NCBI GenBank assembly: GCA_051252005.1
Contig: JBPOEZ010000009.1
Span: 1-64,000, forward strand
Direction: 5' to 3'
Source: JACOMS01 sp051252005
GTDB taxonomy: Bacteria; Pseudomonadota; Alphaproteobacteria; Caulobacterales; Maricaulaceae
Length of the DNA stretch: 64,000 nt
Of this stretch, positions 8,293 through 16,945 are shown piece after piece. Numbering within the stretch: position 1 is the first letter of the stretch; every line of letters starts with the position of its first letter. Below the pieces are notes generated by a model that was given only the letters and a program-made list of their open reading frames with translations, was not told the DNA's origin and made no database searches. Both the position numbers and the translations under genes were made by a program.

Positions 8293-10365
8293 ATGCAAAG
8301 GCGCGTCACATATCCCAAATGGCTAAGCTATAACTTAGCCATACTTGTTGCGGTATTTGTTGCCGCCGTGCTCATCTTTCCTGTCCCTGTCGGGGCGGCG
8401 CGGCATGTTTCGCCTATTGTTAAAGACCAAAACGGGCGATGGATGACAGGGTTTACGGTCGAGGACGGGACATGGCGTATTCGCGCTGACTTAACCGAGA
8501 TTGATCAGAGATTTATAGAGCGCGTTATACGCATCGAGGATAAGCGTTTCTGGCATCATAGCGGCGTGGATATTCCGGCTATTTTCAGAGCGGGCCGCTC
8601 ATGGACACAAGCAGGGAAGCCTGTTTCTGGCGCGTCGACCATTACGATGCAGCTTGTTCGTCAGCTAGAGCTGCGGCCCCGCACTATGGGCTCTAAGATC
8701 ATCGAAACCTTTCGGGCCATGCAATATGAGCTGCGCTTTTCGAAGGCCGAAATTTTAGAACTTTACCTCACCCACATTTCTTACGGAGGCAATATTGAAG
8801 GCGTTCATGCGGCGTCGCAGGTTTATTTTGGCAAGCCGCCGTTTCAGCTCACTGACAGTGAAATAGCTTTGCTGATCGCGCTCCCGCAAGCGCCGGAAGC
8901 TAGGCGCCCTGATTTGCATGCCAAAGCGGCTATGTCAGGACGGGATGATATTTTGGAAAAACTCGGAGCGGCAGGCATGCTTACACCCTTGCAAGTCAGC
9001 GAATCCAAAGAGCTTTCCTTCAATATTGTAAGGCAAGCCATGCCAGAGAGAGCGTGGATTACGGCGAGGGGGCTTATTACCAACGAAGAACGCGCGAAAA
9101 AAGGACAGTCTAGCGGTAATGACCCCGTTGCTTCGACACTAGATTATGATCTTCAGGTCGAGATCGAAGCTTTGACGGCGGAGTTTGTTGCGCCGCTCGA
9201 CGCGCCTGTTAACACGGCTGTGACGATTGTTGATAACCGTACAATGAGTGTGCGAGCCCATATTGCGTCTGCTGACCGCGCCCGTCCGGGCGGATGGATT
9301 GATATGTCAGACAGAGCGCGGTCTCCGGGCTCGACGCTTAAGCCGTTCATATACGGCCTTGCTATGGATGATGGCTTGCTGTCTGCGGGGTCATTTATTC
9401 GCGACGCGCCGACTCGTTTCGGCTCTTATCAACCCGAAAATTTTGACCGCCGCTATTACGGCGACGTCCGAATTTATGAGGCCTTGCGTCATAGTCTGAA
9501 TGTGCCTGCTGTCGCTGTTCTCGACCGCGTTGGCGGCGCGCGTCTTGAGACCACGCTGACCGCGGCGGGGGTGGATATTACGCGTCTTGGCGGGGATAGC
9601 GAAAATGCGGGTCTTGCCCTCGCGCTGGGCGGAGCCGGACTTACGGTCAATGATTTAGCCGTGCTTTATGCCGCGCTCGCGAACGGCGGAGACGCGCGCA
9701 CGCTTCGCTGGCGAGAGGGCGACGAGCCAAAAACATATCGGTTGCTCTCGGAGGAAACTAGTGCAGAGATTACGCGAATTCTGCGCCAAGCGCCAACGCC
9801 GCAGGGGCGTGTTCCTGCGTGGCTTGCGAAAAACGCGCCGCCAATAGCTTATAAAACAGGAACTTCATATGGTTTCAGGGATGCTTGGGCGGCAGGCTAC
9901 ACGGATGATTGGACGGTAATCGTCTGGGTGGGACGGCCTGACGGCGGCCCGCGAAGGGGCGAAACGGGACGGATCGCGGCGGCCCCGCTTTTGTTCGATG
10001 TGTTCTCGCGTTTGCCGCATACGGGCGATGCGCCGTCTTATAAGCGCGACGCAGATGCCCCCGCAGGACTGACACGCGTGGATCGGATTGATACGGGGCC
10101 GCAAATTCTATTCCCGCCAGATGGCGCTGAATTGCTGGCGACAAAACTTGGCGCGAATGGACGGGGCTTCGCGCTTACGGCCCGCACGCAGTCAGGCATG
10201 GCGACATTTTATGTAGACGGAGAACCTGTGGCTCTTGAACACGGAAAAACCGTGTGGCGACCTAATACATCAGGGTTTTACGAAGTGGCCGCGATTGACG
10301 AAAGCGGCCAAAGAACGGCGGTACGAGTTGAAGTTCTGAGTATGGCCGATTTGGCTTTTCGCTAA
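8293..10365 (+). CDS. pbpC: Penicillin-binding protein 1C
   Basis: A 690-residue class A penicillin-binding protein. After one N-terminal membrane anchor comes the glycosyltransferase domain with catalytic Glu82 in IEDKRFWHHSGVD and the second motif GASTITMQ. The transpeptidase domain has S347-T-L-K350, S401-L-N403 and K521-T-G523, so all active-site motifs are present. The C-terminal ~90 residues match the extra domain typical of PbpC. It polymerises and possibly crosslinks peptidoglycan in the periplasm. It lies 24 bases behind the alpha-2-macroglobulin gene and is probably co-transcribed with it. No strong ribosome binding site is visible before the ATG. Confidence 0.95.
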   Translation: MQRRVTYPKWLSYNLAILVAVFVAAVLIFPVPVGAARHVSPIVKDQNGRWMTGFTVEDGTWRIRADLTEIDQRFIERVIRIEDKRFWHHSGVDIPAIFRAGRSWTQAGKPVSGASTITMQLVRQLELRPRTMGSKIIETFRAMQYELRFSKAEILELYLTHISYGGNIEGVHAASQVYFGKPPFQLTDSEIALLIALPQAPEARRPDLHAKAAMSGRDDILEKLGAAGMLTPLQVSESKELSFNIVRQAMPERAWITARGLITNEERAKKGQSSGNDPVASTLDYDLQVEIEALTAEFVAPLDAPVNTAVTIVDNRTMSVRAHIASADRARPGGWIDMSDRARSPGSTLKPFIYGLAMDDGLLSAGSFIRDAPTRFGSYQPENFDRRYYGDVRIYEALRHSLNVPAVAVLDRVGGARLETTLTAAGVDITRLGGDSENAGLALALGGAGLTVNDLAVLYAALANGGDARTLRWREGDEPKTYRLLSEETSAEITRILRQAPTPQGRVPAWLAKNAPPIAYKTGTSYGFRDAWAAGYTDDWTVIVWVGRPDGGPRRGETGRIAAAPLLFDVFSRLPHTGDAPSYKRDADAPAGLTRVDRIDTGPQILFPPDGAELLATKLGANGRGFALTARTQSGMATFYVDGEPVALEHGKTVWRPNTSGFYEVAAIDESGQRTAVRVEVLSMADLAFR

Positions 10366-10440
10366 AATAGCTGTCGCAATTTCGGCAGCGGGGCGTTAGA
10401 AGCGTGTGCAATTTTCATCAGACAAACGAAAGACTTTCTA

Positions 10441-10911
10441 ATGCAGCACGTTATCGGATTTCATTACACGCTTAAAAACAAAATCGGCATGGTTCTCGAT
10501 AGCTCTGATGGGCAGGATGCTATGTTGTTTTTGTCAGGTGCAAGCCAGATCATTCCGGGCCTTGAAAAGCGCATGGAAGGACTATCAGTCGGCGATAAAG
10601 AAACAATCATGGTGCCAGCGGGCGAGGCTTACGGCGAACTTGATGCAGGGCTGCAAATCACAGCGACTAAATCTCAATTTCCGCCAGATGCGAACCTCAA
10701 AGAAGGTGATCAGTTCAAGATTAATGAAGAACCGGGCGCGCCTGTATTTAAGGTCGTCAAAATCGAGGGCGAGAATGTCCATATCGATGGAAACCACCCG
10801 ATGGCCGGTAAAGACCTGTATTTTGATATTGAAATTACCGAGAAGCGCGACGCCACAAAAGATGAGCTAGCGCATGGTCACGCTCACGGGGCAGGCGGGC
10901 ATCACCACTAG
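10441..10911 (+). CDS. slyD: FKBP-type peptidyl-prolyl isomerase SlyD
   Basis: A 156-residue cytoplasmic prolyl isomerase and chaperone. The FKBP core is split by the IF (insert-in-flap) chaperone domain as in SlyD: IIPGLEKRMEGLSVGD near residue 38 starts the flap, and PAGEAYGE near residue 59 leads into the insert. The C-terminus is histidine-rich (HGHAHGAGGHHH), the metal-binding tail that delivers nickel in some bacteria. Length is close to the family's short form. It ends 12 bases from the convergent gene at 10924. Confidence 0.93.
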   Translation: MQHVIGFHYTLKNKIGMVLDSSDGQDAMLFLSGASQIIPGLEKRMEGLSVGDKETIMVPAGEAYGELDAGLQITATKSQFPPDANLKEGDQFKINEEPGAPVFKVVKIEGENVHIDGNHPMAGKDLYFDIEITEKRDATKDELAHGHAHGAGGHHH

Positions 10912-10923
10912 GGCGCTAAAGGC

Positions 10924-11691
10924 TTAAAACCGGCGTAGGGAGTGCGCAATGTCTGTCTCGGGCAGGCCTAAGTGGCGCGCAATAAGGCTGAGCCGAGATT
11001 CAGTTGCGGGATCCATATTGCCGGTGGACGCAGCTATCGCGCATAAGTCTCTCAATATTCTCCGGGGAATATCATAGTTTCCGGCGGTATCGCGTAAGAA
11101 CGGCCGCACAATCTGGGGTAATTGTTCCGCCCGAGAGTCGAGCGTTTGTGAGATGAAATTATGAATTTTTTTGCGCCGAGCCCTCGGCGCATTAAGCTGA
11201 GCTTCCAGAGACATGTGAGTCTGCCGATTGAAGGTAGCCATGGAGAATACTGTCAGCTTTATCAGGGTTGCTTCCCGTATACTTATCGTTTCCTTAGTAA
11301 AGTTCTCTGTGGATGTACCCATAAGGGCAGCGGATAAAGGGTTGCCATTTGCCGTGACCAGAGGTGTGTAGCCTGTAGGGCTACCTGTCCGCAGCATATC
11401 GCGAATGCGGTGAAAAGCCTCTTGAAGAAATCCTATTCGCCATAACTGTACAAAAATAAAAGCCGTCACCCATAATGAAATGGGGAGCAAGTTATCCTGT
11501 AATTTGTCCGTGAACGCGGCGAATGTGTGGCTTAAAGGCTCATGTATAGAGGGCGTTAGTATTGTGTAAAAAATGAGCGGAAAGGGCGTGAAAAATAAGA
11601 TAACAAGCGCTTCACCTACATAGTTTTTGTAGAGAAAAAAGGCGATTATGGCGGCCCATACCAAAATAACTATGACACCTAAAAAACTCAT
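10924..11691 (-). CDS. Unknown membrane protein with TerB-like C-terminal helices
   Basis: A 255-residue protein not assigned to a named family. Two hydrophobic segments lie at residues ~3-22 and ~28-46, with a third near 70-90. The C-terminal half is soluble and helical and ends in an acidic helix-rich stretch (DLCAIAASTGNMDPATESR…LARHLGL) resembling the TerB/DnaJ-helper type fold often found at the ends of tellurite-resistance or stress proteins; that similarity is tentative. It is downstream of trpA on the same strand but beyond the trpA terminator, so it is probably transcribed separately. Confidence 0.6.
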   Translation of the reverse strand: MSFLGVIVILVWAAIIAFFLYKNYVGEALVILFFTPFPLIFYTILTPSIHEPLSHTFAAFTDKLQDNLLPISLWVTAFIFVQLWRIGFLQEAFHRIRDMLRTGSPTGYTPLVTANGNPLSAALMGTSTENFTKETISIREATLIKLTVFSMATFNRQTHMSLEAQLNAPRARRKKIHNFISQTLDSRAEQLPQIVRPFLRDTAGNYDIPRRILRDLCAIAASTGNMDPATESRLSLIARHLGLPETDIAHSLRRF

Positions 11692-11750
11692 CCAGACCTT
11701 CCTTATAGAAGGAACCTTAAAGTCCGATTATAGTTTATGATGTGCGGACG

Positions 11751-11784
11751 AAAAATGCGGTTAGGGTTAATTGGGCCCTAACCG
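11751..11784 (-). terminator. Rho-independent terminator of trpA
   Basis: Read on the minus strand, CGGTTAGGG (11784-11776) pairs perfectly with CCCTAACCG (11766-11758) around a 9-nt loop, followed by CA and a run of five T. The stop codon of trpA lies inside the upstream arm. This is a textbook intrinsic terminator and marks the end of the trp transcript. Confidence 0.88.
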
Positions 11785-12566
11785 TGCGTGGCGTCCGCGA
11801 GGGATCTGACCAGTTTAAGCGCGGCGTCGAGGCCGTTTTCGTGCATTTCTTGCACAATAGCCGAGCCAACGACAACGCCGTCAGCGTCGATAGCGACTTC
11901 GCGTGCGCGTTCTGGCGTTTTGACCCCGAAGCCGACAACCACAGGCAGGTTTGAGGCTTCGCGCACTTTGGCAACTTGCTCTTTGACTGAGGCCGCTTGG
12001 GTGAAGGCCGCGCCGGTAATGCCGGTCATAGAGACATAATAGACAAAGCCTTTTGTCCCTGCGACGACCTTGGGCAGACGCGCCGCGTCTGTGGTTGGCG
12101 TAGCGAGCCGAATTAAGGCGAGATCATGGGTTTCGAAAGCCGCGCGCAATTCGCCGTCTTCTTCGGGCGGGAGATCAACGATAATTGCTCCGTCTACGCC
12201 TGCTGCTTTAGCCGCCGCGGCGAATTCCGCGTAACCCATATGGTGGACAGGGTTGCAATAGCCCATGACAATGATCGGCGTCGTTTTGTTTGCTTTGCGA
12301 AACTCTGCCGCCATTTCAAGAATGGTATTAAGAGTGGTTCCATCCTTAAGGCTACGAAGCCCAGCCGCCTCGATAGTAGCTCCGTCTGCTGCCGGATCAG
12401 TGAACGGCATCCCAAGCTCAATAATATCCACACCTGCACCGGGCAAGGCGTTCATGAGTGTCTGAGACGTAGCGCGGTCCGGATCCCCGCCCATCATATA
12501 AGCAACAAAGGCGGTGGAATTAGCGGCTTTGAGGTCCGCGAAGGTTTGGCTAAGGCGTTGGGTCAT
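11778..12566 (-). CDS. trpA: Tryptophan synthase alpha chain
   Basis: A 262-residue TIM-barrel subunit that cleaves indole-3-glycerol phosphate to indole and glyceraldehyde 3-phosphate. The catalytic acids are visible as E50 in DIIELGMPFTDP and D61 in PAADG (E49 and D60 of the Salmonella enzyme). The phosphate-binding glycine region GFGVKTPERA is near residue 214. Length is normal. Its start overlaps the end of an unknown membrane-protein gene by 17 bases, which separates it from trpB. Its stop codon lies inside a terminator stem. Confidence 0.97.
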   Translation of the reverse strand: MTQRLSQTFADLKAANSTAFVAYMMGGDPDRATSQTLMNALPGAGVDIIELGMPFTDPAADGATIEAAGLRSLKDGTTLNTILEMAAEFRKANKTTPIIVMGYCNPVHHMGYAEFAAAAKAAGVDGAIIVDLPPEEDGELRAAFETHDLALIRLATPTTDAARLPKVVAGTKGFVYYVSMTGITGAAFTQAASVKEQVAKVREASNLPVVVGFGVKTPERAREVAIDADGVVVGSAIVQEMHENGLDAALKLVRSLADATHG

Positions 12567-13053
12567 GTTCTAGTTTCTTCCTATTCCGCAACTCAAGCTG
12601 AGCTGTTTCCAATTCAGCCTCCAATTTTTTAATGTTTATTTTGACGATTCTATCTAAGTGTATTTGAACTCTGAAAAACCATAGAAGAAAACCAAAAAAA
12701 GAAATCAGAATCCCAATTATAGTGCCTCGCAGTAACACTCGATTTTTTATCATAAAAACGTCGTCATGCAATAATGCGATCTGTTTATGTAATTCGTTGT
12801 ATTGCTTTTGATAGTAGTCGAATCGTTTACGTTGATTTTGAGCATCAAATTCTTTGGTGTCGAAGCCAGACTTTAAGTCTTCTAACATGTCATCAACATG
12901 CTCGCTCTGCACGCGGGTCAAATCAATTTGGTTTTCTGTTTGAATTAATGAATATGTGAGGGTCCCGAAACAAAATGTGGCAATAAATAATCCAGACAAA
13001 GCCATAAATTTATACAGATTGTCAGTAGGAAAATTTGGAATTGAGAGGGACAT
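12550..13053 (-). CDS. Unknown two-helix membrane protein inserted between trpB and trpA
   Basis: A 167-residue protein I cannot assign. One membrane helix lies at residues ~14-34 (FIATFCFGTLTYSLI), then a charged ~65-residue stretch rich in K, E, Q and D that probably forms a coiled coil, then a second helix at ~108-127 (TIIGILISFFGFLLWFF), and a basic/acidic coil at the C-terminus (KKLEAELETAQLELRNRKK). The ATG directly abuts the trpB stop, and the end overlaps trpA by 17 bases, so it is translationally tied into the trp operon. Lower GC than its neighbours suggests later arrival. A function in tryptophan synthesis is not implied. Confidence 0.7.
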   Translation of the reverse strand: MSLSIPNFPTDNLYKFMALSGLFIATFCFGTLTYSLIQTENQIDLTRVQSEHVDDMLEDLKSGFDTKEFDAQNQRKRFDYYQKQYNELHKQIALLHDDVFMIKNRVLLRGTIIGILISFFGFLLWFFRVQIHLDRIVKINIKKLEAELETAQLELRNRKKLEHDPTP

Positions 13054-14298
13054 CTACCCTTCAGTCCCCGCGCCAATATGCTCGCCGAGCGCATCGGCGA
13101 TGGTGAAAATATCTTTATCGCCTCGGCCTGAAATATTGACCACAACCAGCCCGTCATTACCAAGCTCTTGGGCAATTTTTACGGTTTCGGGGATGGCGTG
13201 GCTGGATTCTAGGGCGGGGAGGATGCCTTCTAGGCGTCCGCAAAGCTGGAACGCTGCGAGCGCTTCATCATCTGTGGCGGAAACATATTCGGCGCGGCCA
13301 ATTTCGTGCAGGAAGGCATGTTCCGGGCCGATGCCGGGATAATCTAGGCCTGCAGATATAGAGTGGGCATCATCGATTTGGCCGTTTCTGTCTTGCAGTA
13401 AGTATGTGCGGTTGCCGTGCAGGACGCCGGGAGTTCCGCCCGTGAGCGAGGCGGCGTGTAATCCGGTTTCTACGCCGTGGCCGGCGGCCTCGACACCGAT
13501 AAGGCGTACGCTTTTATCGTCAATGAATGGGTGGAAGATGCCCATGGCGTTGGAACCGCCGCCGATACAGGCTACTATAGCGTCAGGCAATCGGCCTTCG
13601 CGTTCCATAAGCTGAGCTTTGGTCTCGTGGCCGATGACGGTCTGAAAATCGCGCACCATTGCAGGGTACGGATGCGGGCCAGCGACGGTGCCGATACAGT
13701 AAAACGTATCGCCGACATTCGTCACCCAGTCGCGTAGCGCGTCATTCATGGCGTCTTTAAGGGTCGCTGTGCCAGAATGAACGGCGCGAACCTCGGCCCC
13801 CAAAAGCCGCATGCGAAATACGTTGGGCTTTTGCCGGACAATGTCTGTTGCGCCCATATAGACGATGCATTTAAGGCCAAAGCGGGCGGCGACTGTGGCA
13901 GTGGCTACGCCGTGCTGTCCCGCGCCGGTTTCGGCGATGATCCGTGTTTTGCCCATGCGCCGCGCAAGCAGGATTTGGCCCATACAATTATTGATTTTAT
14001 GCGCACCCGTGTGATTGAGCTCTTCGCGTTTGAAATAGATTTTTGCTGCGCTGCCGCCGTTTTCTGCGCGGGCATGTTCTGTTAGGCGCTCTGCGTAGTA
14101 AAGCGGGCTAGGGCGGCCAACATAATGTTCTAAAAAGTCGTCAAATTCAGCTTGAAAGCTAGGATCAGCTTTTGCGTCATTATAGGCCGCTTCAAGCTCC
14201 AAAATAGGCGGCATCAGCGTTTCGGCGACATAACGTCCGCCAAAATTGCCAAAGCGTCCATTTTGATCGGGATAAGAAATATTGTCTTGCTGGCCCAT
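13054..14298 (-). CDS. trpB: Tryptophan synthase beta chain
   Basis: A 414-residue PLP enzyme that condenses indole with serine to make tryptophan. The PLP lysine is K101 in GAHKINNCMGQ. The phosphate-cradle motif GGGSNAMG is near residue 246. The N-terminal sequence FGGRYVAETLMPP and overall length are standard for TrpB1. It follows trpF by 72 bases on the same strand, and the next gene's ATG immediately follows its stop codon. Confidence 0.97.
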   Translation of the reverse strand: MGQQDNISYPDQNGRFGNFGGRYVAETLMPPILELEAAYNDAKADPSFQAEFDDFLEHYVGRPSPLYYAERLTEHARAENGGSAAKIYFKREELNHTGAHKINNCMGQILLARRMGKTRIIAETGAGQHGVATATVAARFGLKCIVYMGATDIVRQKPNVFRMRLLGAEVRAVHSGTATLKDAMNDALRDWVTNVGDTFYCIGTVAGPHPYPAMVRDFQTVIGHETKAQLMEREGRLPDAIVACIGGGSNAMGIFHPFIDDKSVRLIGVEAAGHGVETGLHAASLTGGTPGVLHGNRTYLLQDRNGQIDDAHSISAGLDYPGIGPEHAFLHEIGRAEYVSATDDEALAAFQLCGRLEGILPALESSHAIPETVKIAQELGNDGLVVVNISGRGDKDIFTIADALGEHIGAGTEG

Positions 14299-14370
14299 AG
14301 GGGTATGCCTCTTTGCGTTTGTAGACGGAGTATCGCGGCGGGCCGGAATATGCCAGAAAAATGATCGGCT

Positions 14371-15000
14371 TTAGCGGGTTTTTACTGAGCTAATCAGGAC
14401 TTCTATCAAGCGCGTGCTTTTTCTTCCGGGTGAAAGCTCTACGCCGGAGCTGACATCTAGGATGGGTGCTTTGGTTTGCGAAGCGGCTTGGCGTGCATTT
14501 TTGATGTTAAGACCCCCAGCAAGGAGCCACGTTTCGGGCAGGGGCGTGTCTTTAAGTAATGTCCAGTCGAAGGCGACGCCGTGGCCTCCGCGCGCTTCGC
14601 CTTTGGGCGGTTTTGCGTCGAGTAAAATCATGTCGGCTTGATAGGCGAACATGGCAGCAATGTCTCTCTGCTCAGAAATGGGTAGGGCCTTTATAATTTT
14701 CATACCAAAGCGTTTTTTAATCGCGGCAACTCTTTCAGGCGTTTCGTCGCCGTGGAGCTGTATGAAATCCGGCCTCATGGTTTGCGCTATGCTACGCAGC
14801 AGGTCATTGCTCGGATTAACGGTCACAGCGACGATCGGAATTATGTCCTTAACGGGCGCGGATAAGGTCGCTGCTTGGTGGACGCTTAATTGCCGCGCGC
14901 TTTTGGCCTCGACGATGAAGCCCAGATAATCTGCGCCGTATAGAATGGCCGCTTCTATATCTTCAGGCCGCGTTAGCCCGCAAATTTTTACCTGTGTCAT
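14371..15000 (-). CDS. trpF: Phosphoribosylanthranilate isomerase
   Basis: A 209-residue TIM-barrel enzyme of tryptophan synthesis that converts N-(5-phosphoribosyl)anthranilate to the ribulose form (CdRP). The N-terminal VKICGLTRPEDI holds the conserved general-base cysteine (C7). The phosphate-binding turn LAGGLNIKNA and the final DVSSGVE motif are present. First gene of the trpF-trpB-(unknown)-trpA run; the 117-bp gap upstream should contain the promoter. Confidence 0.96.
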   Translation of the reverse strand: MTQVKICGLTRPEDIEAAILYGADYLGFIVEAKSARQLSVHQAATLSAPVKDIIPIVAVTVNPSNDLLRSIAQTMRPDFIQLHGDETPERVAAIKKRFGMKIIKALPISEQRDIAAMFAYQADMILLDAKPPKGEARGGHGVAFDWTLLKDTPLPETWLLAGGLNIKNARQAASQTKAPILDVSSGVELSPGRKSTRLIEVLISSVKTR

Positions 15001-15117
15001 GAGGGGATTGCCCTAGCGCGCGTGTAAGTTGAAGTTCATATCCGCCTATACAAACATTCTATGTGCCCTGCAAGAGAGGGTCATAAAGCATGGCGCGCCG
15101 CGTCGCCGCAGGGGTTC

Positions 15118-16032
15118 TTATTCAGCGGCTATAAGGTTTTGCGCGCTGCCAGATAAGATCAGCTCTTCGGTAATCGCTTTTATGTCCGCTTCGAGGCGCT
15201 CATAGCCACGCTTTGGTTTAAGCGTCACGGGATTGAGGTAGAGGTCGCGGTTAATTTCAATCTGAACGGCCTGCACGCCGTTTGTCGGCTGTCCGTAATG
15301 GGAGGTCACGTAGCTTCCCGCATAGGGATGGTTTCGCGTCACGCTATACTCTCTTTCCGTAAATAGGCGCTCGAGCAAGGCAATGGTTTCAGGGTGGCAG
15401 GATGTACCGTAGCGGTCGCCGAGAACAACATCTGCGCGGCGTACTCTGGACGGAGAAAACCCCGGCATGGAATGACAGTCAATGATCACGGCATGGCCGA
15501 AATGGGTTTTCATCTCTTCGATTAAGCGTTTGAGGGCGTCGTGATAGGGGTGATATAACGCCTTCAAGCGCGGCTCGATAACGGCGGGTTTAAGTTTGCG
15601 CTTATAAATCGGAAGCCCTTCTGCCAAAGCTACCGGTATTACGCCAAGCCCTGCAGCGGCACGCAAGGTCGGCGTTCCATCTCTAGGGAGCCACGCTGGA
15701 GGTAGTTCATCCGCGGCGCGGTTGACGTCTACAAAACAGCGGGGGAAGAGAGCCGCTAGCAGAGGCGCGCCTTGGCGCGCTACGGGCGCGAACAGCGTGT
15801 CGATGAACGCGTCTTCGTTTTGCCGCAAATGGCTAAGCGGATAATGGCTTCGGCTTATGAAATCCGCTGGATAGTGATGGCCTGAATGAGGGGAGCAGAA
15901 AATGAAGGGGGATTTGAGCTCAAGCGGGCGGTTGACGCTAATTGGCGGCGTGAATTCTGATAGACAAGCTTGCTCCAATGCGTTTTGCGTTCTGATCACA
16001 CGGTCTGCCTCACATGGTTTAAAGCGGCGCAA
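15118..16032 (-). CDS. N-formylglutamate amidohydrolase family protein
   Basis: Family hydrolase that releases formate and glutamate from N-formylglutamate, or a related zinc amidase. Characteristic pieces are SPHSGHHYP (~49-57), DVNRAADELP (~104-113), IIDCHSMPG (~184-192) and VQIEINRDLY near residue 259. The 304-residue frame begins at TTG; a GTG 33 bases further in (residue 12) is an alternative, and the conserved part starts near residue 30, so the start is uncertain. In many alphaproteobacteria a gene of this family lies beside cpdR and tRNA-Val, exactly as here, with cpdR diverging. There are no other hut genes nearby, so a role in histidine breakdown is not supported. Confidence 0.85.
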   Translation of the reverse strand: MRRFKPCEADRVIRTQNALEQACLSEFTPPISVNRPLELKSPFIFCSPHSGHHYPADFISRSHYPLSHLRQNEDAFIDTLFAPVARQGAPLLAALFPRCFVDVNRAADELPPAWLPRDGTPTLRAAAGLGVIPVALAEGLPIYKRKLKPAVIEPRLKALYHPYHDALKRLIEEMKTHFGHAVIIDCHSMPGFSPSRVRRADVVLGDRYGTSCHPETIALLERLFTEREYSVTRNHPYAGSYVTSHYGQPTNGVQAVQIEINRDLYLNPVTLKPKRGYERLEADIKAITEELILSGSAQNLIAAE

Positions 16033-16222
16033 TTAGTGTGTTGGATGATTAAAAAAATATTGAGCCTGCGCTTAGAAAAATTTAACGGCCTGACTTTAAT
16101 GTACTGTGACTTGGCTAAAAACGTGCAAGTGTGTAAATGAAACATATTCATGCGTCCCGATATAGGGCAAATGATGGTTAAAATCTATAGCGACAGCGCG
16201 GTAAGCGCACTCTGAGGGATGC

Positions 16223-16585
16223 ATGGCAACAATATTATACGCAGAAGACGATGATGGTCTTCGAAGGTTTTTTGAAAAAGCGCTAGAGAAAGCTGGACAC
16301 CACGTCATTGCTTGCGCGGATGGTGAAAAAGCGCTTCGGGCGCTTAAATTTGCTGATGGCGCGTTTGATCTTTTGCTAACTGACATCATGATGCCGGGGC
16401 TGGACGGTATTGAACTGGCTAAACAGGCCGAGACGATTTCTCCTGGCATTAAGATCATGTTTATTACAGGTTTTGCTGCTGTGGCGATGCAGGATCCGCA
16501 AACGGCAGATAGCGCAACGGTTCTTTCAAAGCCCGTTCACATGCGCCAACTCGTCAACGAGGTTGACAAACTTATTGCCGCATAA
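16223..16585 (+). CDS. cpdR: CpdR-like single-domain response regulator
   Basis: A 120-residue receiver domain with no output domain. The acidic pocket EDDD (residues 8-11), phospho-acceptor D54 in LLTDIMMPG, and K103 in VLSKPVH are all present. Sequence and size match CpdR, which in Caulobacter is dephosphorylated to deliver substrates to the ClpXP protease at the cell pole and so drives the cell cycle; the phosphate arrives from CckA through ChpT. The switch region ITGFAAVAM is especially like that of CpdR. It is followed by tRNA-Val(GAC). Confidence 0.88.
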   Translation: MATILYAEDDDGLRRFFEKALEKAGHHVIACADGEKALRALKFADGAFDLLLTDIMMPGLDGIELAKQAETISPGIKIMFITGFAAVAMQDPQTADSATVLSKPVHMRQLVNEVDKLIAA

Positions 16586-16713
16586 TCCGGCTAAATCACG
16601 ATTGATCATTTTTAGATGCATTAGGGCTTGATTAGCCCGCAAGGCGGGGATATATCCCCCTTTCTCGACAGGGTCGGTTCGTAAGAACAGCGGCTCAACG
16701 GATGGTCTTATTC

Positions 16714-16788
16714 GGGCGATTAGCTCAGCGGGAGAGCACTACATTGACATTGTAGGGGTCACTGGTTCAATCCCAGTATCGCCCACCA
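16714..16788 (+). tRNA. tRNA-Val (anticodon GAC)
   Basis: The cloverleaf is complete: acceptor GGGCGAT (16714-16720) pairs with ATCGCCC (16778-16784), the discriminator A is followed by an encoded CCA, the anticodon stem CTACA/TGTAG surrounds loop TTGACAT with anticodon GAC (16746-16748), and the T loop is GGTTCAATCCC. Its 3' end borders the RHS island, so it may have served as a landing site. Confidence 0.96.
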
Positions 16789-16945
16789 TCCTCCTTTCCT
16801 TATGAAAAGTAAGGATAATATCGTTAAAACGCGACGAAACTCTTCAAAGTTTTTTGGCTATTTGGTCATATTTTGTCCAATATTTGTACGATTTGTCACT
16901 CTTACCCGTCCAAAATCCGCCCAGTGTTTTTGATGGCCTTACCCT
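16789..16945. other. tRNA-Val to RHS cassette boundary
   Basis: AT-rich spacer between the tRNA and the RHS fragment. A small imperfect hairpin (ccttatgaaaagtaagg, about 16798-16814) follows the tRNA. I see no repeat of the tRNA 3' end in the window that would mark the far boundary of an integrated element. Confidence 0.4.
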
